A stretch of DNA of 64,000 bases from Neobacillus rhizosphaerae (GTDB lineage Bacteria > Bacillota > Bacilli > Bacillales > Cytobacillaceae), in the NCBI RefSeq assembly GCF_937468385.1, contig NZ_CALBWS010000018.1, positions 36,318 through 100,317 of the forward strand, read 5' to 3'. How positions within the stretch are numbered: position 1 is the stretch's first letter; each line of letters opens with the position of its first letter. A program made the position numbers and the translations under genes. The notes beneath the pieces are model-generated. The model made no database searches and was not told the DNA's origin. It saw nothing but the letters and a program-made list of their open reading frames with translations. Below are positions 8,364-16,634 of the stretch, in pieces.

Positions 8364-8407
8364 GTGCCTGACACTGCAAATGGATATTTGTGGTGTCAGG
8401 CACTTTT
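8364..8407 (+). terminator. Intrinsic terminator of the GTGCCTGACAC type
   Basis: GTGCCTGACAC (8364-8374) pairs perfectly with GTGTCAGGCAC (8393-8403), with further CAAAT / ATTTG pairing inside, and TTTT follows. The same sequence family recurs in the terminator at 11371. Confidence 0.9.
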
Positions 8408-8442
8408 ATGCTTGTGTTTTGAAAAAATAGGCATAATAGTGA

Positions 8443-8473
8443 TTGACATTGACGTTGCGTAAAGGTGTATCGT
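8443..8473 (+). promoter_or_regulatory. MerR-type promoter of the MerR/TipAS gene
   Basis: TTGACA (8443-8448) and TATCGT (8468-8473) are separated by 19 bp, the long spacer typical of promoters controlled by MerR proteins. GACGTTGCGTAAAGG lies between the elements. This implies autoregulation by the following gene (inference from family behaviour). Confidence 0.65.
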
Positions 8474-8494
8474 AAGTTTTAAGGAGGTGAATGG

Positions 8495-9259
8495 ATGGAA
8501 TATACAGTGCAAAAGCTAGGTAGTTTAGCAGGAGTGAGCACCAGAACACTTCGGTATTATGATGAAATTGGTATTCTTAAGCCGGCAAGAATCAATTCGT
8601 CAGGATACCGCATCTACGGGCAGAAGGAGGTTGACAGGCTACAGCAAATCCTTTTTTACCGTGAATTAGGTGTAAGTTTAGAAAGCATAAAGGATATTGT
8701 CACTGCCCCTTCCTTCGACGGTGCTGCCGCACTTAGAGAACATCGCGAAAAACTCCTTGAAAAAAAAGAGCAGCTAGAATTATTAATTGCCAATGTGGAT
8801 AAAACAATTGCGTTAACAGAAGGGAGAATGAACATGTCAAATAAAGAAAAGTTTGAAGGCTTTAAGAAAAAAATGATTGATGATAATGAGAAAAAGTATG
8901 GAAAAGAAATCCGTGAAAAGTATGGCAATGATACGGTTAATAAATCAAATGCCAAACTCAAAAATATGACGCAAGAGCAATATAATGAAGTGACGGCTTT
9001 GGAGGTACAATTAAAACTAACCTTAGCAGAAGCCTTTAAAACGGTTGATCCTGTAGGTGAATTAGCACAAAAAGCCGCTGACCTTCATAAGCAATGGTTA
9101 ACCAATTATTGGCCCGAATACAGTAAGGAAGCTCATGCTAGTCTTGCGCAAATGTATGTCGATGATGAAAGATTCACAGCTTACTATGATAAAGAGCAGC
9201 CAGGTACGGCAGAATTCTTAAGAGATGCGATTCAAATATATACTGGTTTAAAAAAATAG
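8495..9259 (+). CDS. MerR family multidrug regulator with TipAS domain (Mta-like)
   Basis: A 254-aa transcription activator. The N-terminal winged helix (residues about 3-70, VQKLGSLAGVSTRTLRYYDEIGIL) is classic MerR. A dimerising coiled coil spans about 78-108. The C-terminal TipAS-like antibiotic-binding domain (about 115-252) includes EVTALEVQLKLTLAEAF and HKQWLTNYWPEYSKEAH. Size and layout match B. subtilis Mta and Streptomyces TipAL. The ATG has AAGGAGGTG upstream. The 19-bp spacer promoter upstream supports autoactivation. No efflux gene lies beside it, so its targets are elsewhere. Confidence 0.92.
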   Translation: MEYTVQKLGSLAGVSTRTLRYYDEIGILKPARINSSGYRIYGQKEVDRLQQILFYRELGVSLESIKDIVTAPSFDGAAALREHREKLLEKKEQLELLIANVDKTIALTEGRMNMSNKEKFEGFKKKMIDDNEKKYGKEIREKYGNDTVNKSNAKLKNMTQEQYNEVTALEVQLKLTLAEAFKTVDPVGELAQKAADLHKQWLTNYWPEYSKEAHASLAQMYVDDERFTAYYDKEQPGTAEFLRDAIQIYTGLKK

Positions 9260-9355
9260 GCTCTTTTTTAAGAAATTGTTGCTTTTATTGAGGTAAAATC
9301 ATTTGATATGACGACCGAAAACAGAAGAAAAGTTCAATCAGATTGGAAATTCTAA

Positions 9356-9384
9356 ACCGTTTTTGCGGTGCTCCACCCTTTTTC
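9356..9384 (-). repeat. Inverted fragment of the dispersed intergenic repeat
   Basis: CCGTTTTTGCGGTGCTCCACCCTTTTTCC is the reverse complement, with few differences, of the first about 28 bases of the repeat copy starting at 9431. The two face each other across the merR terminator and could form a large stem around it. Confidence 0.75.
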
Positions 9385-9388
9385 CTCC

Positions 9389-9430
9389 AACCCCTGTAAT
9401 TAGGCTGCAGTCAGTCTAACAGGGGTTTTT
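9389..9430 (+). terminator. Intrinsic terminator after the MerR gene
   Basis: AACCCCTGT (9389-9397) pairs with ACAGGGGTT (9419-9427), with inner TTAG / CTAA pairing, followed by a T-run to 9430. The dispersed repeat begins at the next base. Confidence 0.85.
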
Positions 9431-9617
9431 CTGTGGAAAAGGGGCGGAGCGCCGCAAAAATGAATCACTTTAACCAGTTAAAGTAAAATACCCATTTCAC
9501 TAGAAGAAAGATGTGAAGTCTAGCTCTGCTCTCACCGCCTTTATTAGGTGACTACGGCTTGTTCTCTAAATTTATTTCCATCGTAGGTTTGGGAGTTGAG
9601 GCTCATGATAGTTTTTA
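9431..9617 (+). repeat. Dispersed structured repeat, copy A
   Basis: About 187 bp beginning CTGTGGAAAAGGGGCGGAGC and ending GGCTCATGATAGTTTTT. It shares more than 90 percent of positions by eye with copies B (34551) and D (50215, opposite strand), and parts with C (38096) and E (54981). Internal hairpins: ACTTTAAC-CA-GTTAAAGT; a CTAG..AAGTCTAG arm pair; and GGCGG pairing with CCGCC to close the 5' half. No open frame is conserved. It starts directly at the T-run of a terminator. Confidence 0.9.
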
Positions 9618-9654
9618 ATGTAAATTTACTCCTTGTGACAATTAAGTTAATTGA

Positions 9655-9683
9655 TTGTTATTCCGTAATATTCCATTTATAAT
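9655..9683 (+). promoter_or_regulatory. Candidate promoter of the acyl-CoA dehydrogenase gene
   Basis: TTGTTA (9655-9660), a 17-bp spacer and a perfect TATAAT (9678-9683), 48 bases before the start codon. The -35 element is only a fair match. Confidence 0.45.
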
Positions 9684-9731
9684 TATACTGAAAATTAGGA
9701 ATTATTAAATTTAAAAAGGAGTGATTATTTC

Positions 9732-11348
9732 ATGAACATAGCTTCTCAGGTAACAGAAACTAAGGGGGAAAATACCTATTCCTTTGATGAATTCCTGGCA
9801 AAACGGGACAGGCTAGATTGGTACAAGAATGAACCGTTTTTGCAAAAAGCAGTGAAGAAATTTACCGGCTCTCAGTATGAACAAATACATGAAAAAATTC
9901 TATCCTTTTCACCAATAGTATCGGCAAAATGGAACCAGTTGGCAGAACGGATTGCCAGGCCGGAAGTCCGGCCCTATATGCTCCACTTTGATGCCTTCAA
10001 TCACAGGATAGATCGAATTGTCCGGCCAATGGAGGTACATCAGTTAGAAGGAGAAGTATTCGGGGAGGGACTTTTTTCTAGCAAAATGGCCCCTTGGGAA
10101 AGCTTTGTCAAACGAATGTTAACCCATCAAATTGGTGAGGGCGGAGTAACATGTCCTTTAACATGTACCCATGGATTAATTGCTCTCCTCGATCAATTTC
10201 CAAATGATGAAATCCCTGAACTTTATGACATCTTACAACATACAAAAGAGGGAATAGACGGAGAATTTGCCATTGGCGCTCAGTTTATGTCTGAAATTCA
10301 AGGTGGCTCTGATTTGCCGGCGAATCTATTGGAAGCGGTTCCATATGAGAAAGCCTTTCGCCTTTATGGGAATAAGTTTTTCTGTTCTGCGGCACATGCG
10401 GATTATTCCGTCGTAACGGCGAAAATTTCAGGAACAAACAAAGTGTCCACCTTTATTGTTCCTGCCTGGCTGCCGGGTGATAAAGAGAAGGAAAAACGAA
10501 ATGGCTACCAAATTAATCGGATTAAATGGAAGCTTGGTACTGCCGAGCTGCCAACAGCTGAAATTCAATATAACGGAGCACTTGCCTACCCAATTGGTCC
10601 AAAGGATAAAGGGATAGCCGTCGCTGTTGGTATTGTCCTTACCTTATCGCGCCTGGAAATCGGAATTGCCTGCTCTGGCTTTATGCTGCGAGCAGCACGA
10701 GAAGCGAGGCTTTACAGCGATTTTCGGACTGTATTTGGAAAGAAAGTGAGCGAATATCCTCTGGCCGCAAGTAAGCTGAAACGCATCCAAAATGCAGCAG
10801 AGCGGACAACAGCAGGTGCCTTTAAAATTTACGATTTATTTTTACGATTGGAGAAACCGCTCAATCCGGGAATTAAATCAGAGCAGCCTTTAGAAGTTCG
10901 GAAACAGTTGTTTAATTTAAGGGAGCTTGTGTTATTACAAAAAATATGCGCCACCAATGAGGGAGCTGAAATATTACGTGAGGCGATTTCGATGTTTGCA
11001 GGACACGGGGTGATGGAGGAGTTTTCTTCTCTTCCGCGAATCTTCCGTGATGTTGTTGTTAACGAACAATGGGAAGGCCCGCGGAACCTGCTGTTAACCC
11101 AAATTTATCGTGATCTTCAAAGAGTGGCTGACTGGTATTCTCCAGTAGAATTTGTCAGTAGTGTCTTGGGTGGCTCACCTCAGGAACAAATAAAGCAATT
11201 TTCTGAGCAACTAGAAGATTTACTGCAGAGACCAGTTCTTGGCGAAGTAAATGAAGCATCAATCGAAGCAGCTGCCGAATGGGACGCTTTTTGTGATTCC
11301 TTCTTTAAAACATATCAGCAAATCGCAGTAGCAGAAATAAACCAATAA
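9732..11348 (+). CDS. AidB-like acyl-CoA dehydrogenase
   Basis: A 538-aa flavoprotein of the acyl-CoA dehydrogenase superfamily. The length, the GEGGVTCPLTCTHGL and EIQGGSDLPAN segments (FAD-binding middle domain) and the late NEQWEGPRN (position of the catalytic-base loop) match the longer AidB-type branch rather than the usual 380-aa beta-oxidation enzymes. E. coli AidB (541 aa) is linked to the alkylation response; the reaction in Bacilli is unclear. The ATG has AAAAAGGAGTG upstream. Monocistronic between a candidate promoter and a clear terminator. Confidence 0.85.
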   Translation: MNIASQVTETKGENTYSFDEFLAKRDRLDWYKNEPFLQKAVKKFTGSQYEQIHEKILSFSPIVSAKWNQLAERIARPEVRPYMLHFDAFNHRIDRIVRPMEVHQLEGEVFGEGLFSSKMAPWESFVKRMLTHQIGEGGVTCPLTCTHGLIALLDQFPNDEIPELYDILQHTKEGIDGEFAIGAQFMSEIQGGSDLPANLLEAVPYEKAFRLYGNKFFCSAAHADYSVVTAKISGTNKVSTFIVPAWLPGDKEKEKRNGYQINRIKWKLGTAELPTAEIQYNGALAYPIGPKDKGIAVAVGIVLTLSRLEIGIACSGFMLRAAREARLYSDFRTVFGKKVSEYPLAASKLKRIQNAAERTTAGAFKIYDLFLRLEKPLNPGIKSEQPLEVRKQLFNLRELVLLQKICATNEGAEILREAISMFAGHGVMEEFSSLPRIFRDVVVNEQWEGPRNLLLTQIYRDLQRVADWYSPVEFVSSVLGGSPQEQIKQFSEQLEDLLQRPVLGEVNEASIEAAAEWDAFCDSFFKTYQQIAVAEINQ

Positions 11349-11370
11349 ATAGAAAAAACTTGTGTTGGTG

Positions 11371-11415
11371 CCTGACACCCTTCGCGTTCATGTTAAGGGC
11401 GTCAGGAATTTTTTT
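11371..11415 (+). terminator. Intrinsic terminator after the acyl-CoA dehydrogenase gene
   Basis: CCTGAC-A-CCCTT pairs with AAGGG-C-GTCAGG (11371-11382 with 11395-11406) and is followed by seven T. It belongs to the same GTGCCTGACAC sequence family as the terminator at 8364. Confidence 0.85.
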
Positions 11416-11539
11416 AAATTTTTTTACTATTGTGCTAAATTCCGACAAATTCCTACAAGTGTTGTATGTCATAATAGTCGTAATCTTCATAATAATATAA
11501 TATTAGTTGTTTACTAGAATAGTAAAAGTAGGTGTATGT

Positions 11540-12553
11540 ATGAGCAATGAACCTATTCTGCGAATAAGTGAATTAAAGGTTTCGTTTCAATCGGGTAAGA
11601 AGTTTTTACCAGCAGTTGATGGAATTAGCTTTGAACTAAACGAAGGGGAGATCCTTGGAATTGTTGGGGAGTCCGGCAGTGGGAAGAGTGTTACTTCCTT
11701 AGCGACCATGGGATTAATTCCTTCACCGCCAGGTAAAATTGAAAACGGTGAAATTATTTTTGAAGGAAAAGACTTAAAAAATATCTCCGAAAAAGAATGG
11801 CGAAAAATCCGTGGGAATCAAATATCAATGATTTTCCAGGAGCCAATGACTTCACTGAACCCGTTATTTACGATTGGCAATCAGTTAATGGAAGCGATTC
11901 GATTACATACTGATCTTTCTAAGGCACAAGCAAAAGTGCGGAGCATCGAATTATTAAAGTTGGTTGGGATTCCAAGAGTTGAAGGGATTCTTAAAGAGCT
12001 CCCCCACCAGTTATCAGGCGGAATGCGGCAGCGGGTTATGATTGCGATGGCAATGGCATGCAATCCTCGAGTTCTAATTGCAGACGAGCCCACAACGGCT
12101 CTCGATGTCACGATTCAGGCACAAATCCTCGCTCTAATGAAAAATTTGAACCAGAAAACTAACACGTCGATTATCCTGATTACCCATGATTTAGGGGTTG
12201 TAGCGGAAATCTGTGAACGAGTGATTGTAATGTATTCTGGTCAAATCGTTGAGCATGGCGAGGTTAGGAAAATTTTAAAGGATCCACAGCATCCTTATAC
12301 CAAGGGCCTGTTGAAGTCGGTTCCTGATTTACGAGGAAAAAAGGACCGTCTCTATAGTATTCCCGGAACTGTCCCGGCACCGGGAACCATTCGAAACGGC
12401 TGTAGGTTCGCTGCAAGGTGCTCCGAGGTTTTCGGGAAATGTAGAGAAGAATCTCCTGAATTATATAAATCGGAAAAAGATGGACATGAAGTACGCTGTT
12501 TCCTACATACATTGAAGGAGGGGAGTAATCATCATGTCGGAATTCCTTCTTGA
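11540..12553 (+). CDS. dppD: Oligopeptide/dipeptide ABC importer, ATP-binding protein (DppD/OppD type)
   Basis: A 337-aa cytosolic ATPase that powers peptide import. Walker A GESGSGKS is at residues 43-50, the signature is LSGGMRQR and Walker B is VLIADEPTTALD. The C-terminal Cys-rich oligopeptide extension (CRFAARC) is typical of OppD/DppD. The ATG at 11540 is preferred over an upstream TTG at 11507, since homology starts at SNEPILRIS; the ribosome binding site (AGGTG) is weak either way. It is the first gene of a five-gene importer and overlaps the next gene by 20 bases. The dpp symbol reflects family; the true substrate could be di- or oligopeptides or nickel. Confidence 0.9.
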   Translation: MSNEPILRISELKVSFQSGKKFLPAVDGISFELNEGEILGIVGESGSGKSVTSLATMGLIPSPPGKIENGEIIFEGKDLKNISEKEWRKIRGNQISMIFQEPMTSLNPLFTIGNQLMEAIRLHTDLSKAQAKVRSIELLKLVGIPRVEGILKELPHQLSGGMRQRVMIAMAMACNPRVLIADEPTTALDVTIQAQILALMKNLNQKTNTSIILITHDLGVVAEICERVIVMYSGQIVEHGEVRKILKDPQHPYTKGLLKSVPDLRGKKDRLYSIPGTVPAPGTIRNGCRFAARCSEVFGKCREESPELYKSEKDGHEVRCFLHTLKEGSNHHVGIPS

Positions 12554-13502
12554 GGTAAACGGATTGAAAAAATACTTTCCAATCACTGGTGGCATTTTTG
12601 GTAAGAAACAAGGCGAAGTAAAAGCGGTTGATGATGTTTCTTTTTACGTCAAAAAAGGGGAAACCTTAGGAATCGTCGGTGAAAGCGGTTGTGGTAAATC
12701 AACGACGGGAAGACTGCTAATAAGGTTAATTGAAGCAAGTGATGGAACCATTATTTTTGAAGATAAAGAGATTACCAGTTTGTCAAAGTCTGAATTAAGA
12801 AAAACGCGCCGCGACATTCAAATGGTGTTCCAGGACCCATATGCATCATTAAACCCAAGGCATTCCGTTGAACAAATATTAGAGGAGCCTCTGATTGTTC
12901 ATGGAATCGGAACTCCGGAAGAACGCCGGAAGCAGGTAAAAGAAATGCTTGAGGTGGTGGGCCTGTGCAGCTACCATGCGAAGCGGTATCCGCACCAATT
13001 CAGCGGCGGGCAGCGCCAGCGGATTGGGATTGCCAAAGCATTAATGACGAAACCAAAACTGATTATTGCAGATGAACCAGTATCGGCACTCGATGTTTCG
13101 ATTCAAGCCCAGGTTCTCAACTTAATGAAGGATATTCAAAGGGAATTCCAGCTTACGTACATATTTATCGCTCATGATTTAGGTGTCGTCCGCCATATCA
13201 GCGATCGTGTGGGTGTGATGTATTTAGGCAGATTAATAGAGTTAGCAGAAAGCGAAGAGCTTTATGAAAATCCCAAGCATCCGTACACCAAAGCACTCCT
13301 TTCTGCTGTACCGGTACCAGATCCGGATGTTAAGAGAGAAACGATATTAATTGAAGGTGAGCTGCCAAGCCCAGCCAATCCACCAACAGGTTGTGCATTT
13401 CATACGAGATGCTCATATGTTATGGAAATATGCAAAACCACTAGACCAGAGGAAACTAATCTTAACGGTCATTTTGCTGCTTGTCACTTATATAACGAGT
13501 GA
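12534..13502 (+). CDS. dppF: Oligopeptide/dipeptide ABC importer, ATP-binding protein (DppF/OppF type)
   Basis: A 322-aa ATPase, partner of the preceding gene. Walker A GESGCGKS is at 49-56, the signature is FSGGQRQR, Walker B is LIIADEPVSALD, and the C-terminal CAFHTRC is the oligopeptide extension. The ATG has a strong AAGGAGGGG about 9 nt upstream, lying inside the end of dppD. The two ATPases would form the heterodimer that drives the permeases encoded further down. The start overlaps the preceding gene, so the two are translationally coupled. Confidence 0.92.
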   Translation: MSEFLLEVNGLKKYFPITGGIFGKKQGEVKAVDDVSFYVKKGETLGIVGESGCGKSTTGRLLIRLIEASDGTIIFEDKEITSLSKSELRKTRRDIQMVFQDPYASLNPRHSVEQILEEPLIVHGIGTPEERRKQVKEMLEVVGLCSYHAKRYPHQFSGGQRQRIGIAKALMTKPKLIIADEPVSALDVSIQAQVLNLMKDIQREFQLTYIFIAHDLGVVRHISDRVGVMYLGRLIELAESEELYENPKHPYTKALLSAVPVPDPDVKRETILIEGELPSPANPPTGCAFHTRCSYVMEICKTTRPEETNLNGHFAACHLYNE

Positions 13503-13553
13503 GGTAGCGGCATTGATGATAAAAAAAATAAAAACAGGGGGTAAGAAAAGCCA

Positions 13554-15170
13554 ATGAAAAAAAGGTCTATACTAGTGCTGTTGATTTCTTTACTAGCCAT
13601 CAGCATGTTTTTAGCTGGCTGTAACAGTAAGACGAATAATGAAACTGATGGCAAAAAAGATCCTGGCACTAGCAATGGTTCTAAAAAGGATACACTTGTT
13701 TATGGCCGCGGCGGGGATTCCACATCCCTCGATCCGATCACAACAACTGAAGGAGAAGCTTTCAAAGTAACGATAAACATTTTTGAAACATTGTTAGTTT
13801 ATGGGGACAAGGATACATCGATAAAGCCAGGACTTGCCGAAAAGTGGGAAACCTCAGATGATGGTTTAACATACACATTCCATCTTCGTAAAGGTGTAAA
13901 GTTCCATGATGGTACGGATTTCAATGCCGATGCCGTTGTCTTCAACTTCAACCGTTGGATGAACGGGAATGAAGAAAAATTCCCTTATTATACGATGTTT
14001 GGCGGTTATAAGAACGATGAAGGGCACGTCATTAAAGAGGTTAAGGCTGTGGATCCAAATACAGTGCAGTTTATATTAAAAAGACCTCAAGCACCATTCC
14101 TTAAAAACATAGCCATGGCTATGTTTGCGATTGCTAGTCCTACAGCTTTGGAAAAATGGGGTGATGATTTTAGAAGCCACCCAGTTGGAACAGGACCATT
14201 CAAATTCGTCGAATGGAAACAAAAAGATCGAATTGTTATCGAAAAAAATCCAGACTACTGGCAAAAAGGATTACCAAAGTTAAACAAAATTATTTTCCGT
14301 GTTATACCTGAAAATACAGCTCGTCTTAATGCCCTTGCAAATGGCGAGATTGATGTAATGGATGGACTTAATAACTCGGATGAAGCAACTGTTTTAGCTA
14401 ACGACAAATTGCAAATCATTGAACGTCCATCTATGAACGTTGGTTATATTGGTTTAACAAACACTCATAAGCCACTAGATAATAAGCTTGTTCGTCAAGC
14501 GATTAACTACGCAATCGATAAGAAAGCGATTATTAACGCGTTTTATGGCGGTAAGGCACTAGCAGCCAAAAACCCTATGCCTCCTTCTATTGAAGGCTAT
14601 AATGATGCCATTCAAGAGTATCCGTTTGATTTAGAAAAAGCGAAAGCATTATTAAAAGAAGCAGGACTTGAGAAGGGCTTTGAAATGGATCTATGGGCAA
14701 TGCCAGTAGCACGTCCATACATGCCGGAAGCGCAAAAAGTGGCAGAGGTTATTCAGGATAGCTTAGGTAAAATTGGGATTAAAGCAAAAATCCAATCTGT
14801 TGACTGGGCCACTTATTTAGAAAAAGCAAGAAAAGGTGAGTTTGACGCCTTCATGCTTGGCTGGACAGGTGACAATGGAGACCCTGATAACTTCCTTTAT
14901 ACACTATTAGACAAGGACAGTATTGGAAGCAATAACTATGCTTATTACAGCAATGATGAGCTCCATAAGATATTGATTGAGGCACAGACAGAAACGGAGC
15001 AGTCAAAGCGTAATGAACTTTACAAGAAAGCCCAGGAAATTATTCATGAAGATGCTCCATGGGTTCCACTTGTTCACTCTACACCGTTGTTAGCGGCAGC
15101 GAAGGATGTTCAAAACTACTTGCCGCATCCTACCGGTTCCGAGTGTTTAAGCAATATCGAATTTAAATAA
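13554..15170 (+). CDS. Peptide-binding lipoprotein of the ABC importer (family 5 solute-binding)
   Basis: A 538-aa extracytoplasmic receptor. The signal peptide is lipoprotein type: charged MKKR, a hydrophobic core, then lipobox LAGC with Cys23. A Ser/Asn/Lys-rich linker follows. The SBP_bac_5 domain carries the typical GLAEKWETSDDGLTYTFHLRKGVKFHDGT stretch and a late GDNGDPDNF. It binds peptides (DppA/OppA/AppA type) and hands them to the permeases. The ribosome binding site is AGGGGGTAAG. Unlike in most such operons, a 442-bp repeat-rich gap with a terminator separates it from the permease genes, which could give extra receptor over channel. Confidence 0.92.
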   Translation: MKKRSILVLLISLLAISMFLAGCNSKTNNETDGKKDPGTSNGSKKDTLVYGRGGDSTSLDPITTTEGEAFKVTINIFETLLVYGDKDTSIKPGLAEKWETSDDGLTYTFHLRKGVKFHDGTDFNADAVVFNFNRWMNGNEEKFPYYTMFGGYKNDEGHVIKEVKAVDPNTVQFILKRPQAPFLKNIAMAMFAIASPTALEKWGDDFRSHPVGTGPFKFVEWKQKDRIVIEKNPDYWQKGLPKLNKIIFRVIPENTARLNALANGEIDVMDGLNNSDEATVLANDKLQIIERPSMNVGYIGLTNTHKPLDNKLVRQAINYAIDKKAIINAFYGGKALAAKNPMPPSIEGYNDAIQEYPFDLEKAKALLKEAGLEKGFEMDLWAMPVARPYMPEAQKVAEVIQDSLGKIGIKAKIQSVDWATYLEKARKGEFDAFMLGWTGDNGDPDNFLYTLLDKDSIGSNNYAYYSNDELHKILIEAQTETEQSKRNELYKKAQEIIHEDAPWVPLVHSTPLLAAAKDVQNYLPHPTGSECLSNIEFK

Positions 15171-15171
15171 T

Positions 15172-15380
15172 AAAAGCGCAAGCGCCCTGGTCAGCGGCGT
15201 ATGGCCTCCTCGAAAAAGCTAACGCTTTTTCTTCGTGCGATGATTATGCTGTCGAAGCCTTCCTTGTGGAGCACTCCAACTGAGATAAAGGAAAAACGAA
15301 GAGCCGGAGGCGCATTCGTGCTTGACTTATCGTAGGGCGGAGTGCGAAGGACACTAGCCGCTAGGGCGCTGGAGCTGGAT
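15172..15380 (-). repeat. REP-like Bacillus intergenic repeat, copy 1
   Basis: Read on the minus strand it begins ATCCAGCTCCAGCGCCCTAG and ends CCAGGGCGCTTGCGCTTTT, the ends of a repeat family common in Bacillus genomes (recognised from memory). It is longer than usual and includes a GAAAAAGCGT / ACGCTTTTTC hairpin. It starts 2 bases after the lipoprotein stop codon. Confidence 0.75.
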
Positions 15381-15414
15381 AATTCTCGAAGTCAAAATTT
15401 TATCTTATCTTGGA

Positions 15415-15444
15415 AAAAGGGGAGGGAGCATTGCCTCCCCTTTT
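15415..15444 (+). terminator. Intra-operon terminator between binding protein and permeases
   Basis: AAAAGGGGAGG (15415-15425) pairs perfectly with CCTCCCCTTTT (15434-15444) around an 8-nt loop. It would reduce transcription of the permease genes relative to the binding protein. It lies between two REP-like repeats of opposite orientation. Confidence 0.8.
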
Positions 15445-15473
15445 GATTAATCAAAGAATACTCCTGAATAAAA

Positions 15474-15597
15474 TTGTCTAGCAATAGCGCCAAGCTTCTC
15501 TTTGATATCTAAGCTAATCACTTTGGAAGGCAAAGAACGCCGTCTGTAAGTGCTCGTCTTATGCTTGTCGGGGCTGAACCAGGCGCTTCCGCTATTC
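15474..15597 (+). repeat. REP-like Bacillus intergenic repeat, copy 2
   Basis: It begins TTGTCTAGCAATAGCGCC and ends GGCTGAACCAGGCGCTTCCG, with the familiar AAGTGCTCGTCTTATGCTTG inside. It has the same ends as copy 1 in opposite orientation. It runs to within 16 bases of the permease start, so an in-frame ATG at 15550 lies inside the repeat and is not the real start. Confidence 0.8.
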
Positions 15598-15612
15598 GGT
15601 GAGGTGAATAAC

Positions 15613-16620
15613 TTGTTAACTTATACGGTCCGCCGTGTGTTTTCTTTAATTCCAGTATTAATAGGAATGACGCTCGTTGTTTTTGCTATTATCCATGCAA
15701 TCCCCGGAAATCCTGCACAAGTAATCCTTGGACAAAGAGCCACTGCCGAATCGATTGCGAATTTAACAAAGGAATTGGGTTTGGACAGGCCGTGGTACAT
15801 ACAATATTTTGATTATATTAAATCATTACTTCAAGGGGATTTAGGGATTTCTCTACAAACTAGAGGTCCCATTAACGAGGAAATTTGGCCCTATTTGGCA
15901 GCAACCGCAGAATTGACAATAGTGGCTATGGTCATTGCGATTACTGTTGGAGTAAATGCAGGCATTATTAGTGCCTGGTTTTCTAAATCATGGTTTGATT
16001 ATGTGGCAATGGTACTTGCGCTTATTGGGGTCTCGATGCCCATCTTTTGGCTTGGTCTGATGGAGCAATGGGGGTTTTCAATAGAATTAGGCTGGCTGCC
16101 AACTACTGGAAGAGAGAATGTCAGAGATCCGATTTCAGCGATTACGAATATTTATTTACTTGATACACTGATTCAAGGAAGATTTGATCAATTTGGTACC
16201 GTTTTAAAGCATTTAATCCTTCCAAGCTTTGCGCTTGCCACCATTCCGATGGCGATTATCGCAAGAATGACCCGTGCGACAATGCTAGAAGTTATGAAGT
16301 CAGATTACATTCGTACAGCTAGAGCAAAGGGACTTAGAATGTTTTGGGTGGTGTACAAGCACTCCTTAAAAAATGCGATTATCCCAGTTCTTACCGTTAT
16401 CGGATTACAGACAGGACTGCTATTGGGAGGAGCTATCTTAACAGAAACTATCTTTGGCTGGCCGGGAATTGGCAGATATTTATATGACGCTATCGGCTAT
16501 CGCGATTACCCGGTTATTCAATCAGGTATCTTGATCATTGCAGCCATCTTTGTATTCATTAATTTAGTAGTGGATTTATTATATGTATTTGTTGATCCAA
16601 GAATTAAATATACAAAATAA
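15613..16620 (+). CDS. dppB: Peptide ABC importer permease (DppB/OppB type)
   Basis: A 335-aa inner-membrane permease. It opens with MLTYTVRRVFSLIPVLIGMTLVVF (first membrane helix) and has GNPAQVILGQRATAE, then the conserved EAA-like loop YIRTARAKGLRMFWVVYKHSLKNAIIPVLT that contacts the ATPase. The TTG at 15613 is chosen because GAGGTG (15601-15606) is 6 nt upstream and homology begins there. A GTG at 15604 and an ATG at 15550 are alternatives, the latter lying in a repeat. It pairs with the following permease, 14 nt away. Confidence 0.9.
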   Translation: MLTYTVRRVFSLIPVLIGMTLVVFAIIHAIPGNPAQVILGQRATAESIANLTKELGLDRPWYIQYFDYIKSLLQGDLGISLQTRGPINEEIWPYLAATAELTIVAMVIAITVGVNAGIISAWFSKSWFDYVAMVLALIGVSMPIFWLGLMEQWGFSIELGWLPTTGRENVRDPISAITNIYLLDTLIQGRFDQFGTVLKHLILPSFALATIPMAIIARMTRATMLEVMKSDYIRTARAKGLRMFWVVYKHSLKNAIIPVLTVIGLQTGLLLGGAILTETIFGWPGIGRYLYDAIGYRDYPVIQSGILIIAAIFVFINLVVDLLYVFVDPRIKYTK

Positions 16621-16634
16621 AGGAGGAATCAAGA

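Noticed and set aside
9431..9617. Group II intron remnant for the terminator-associated repeats
   Set aside because: Group IIC introns also insert after terminators, but no domain V hairpin or intron 5' consensus is visible and the elements are too short.
15550..15612. Longer dppB start at 15550
   Set aside because: It lies within a REP-like repeat and lacks a ribosome binding site. Homology and GAGGTG support TTG at 15613.
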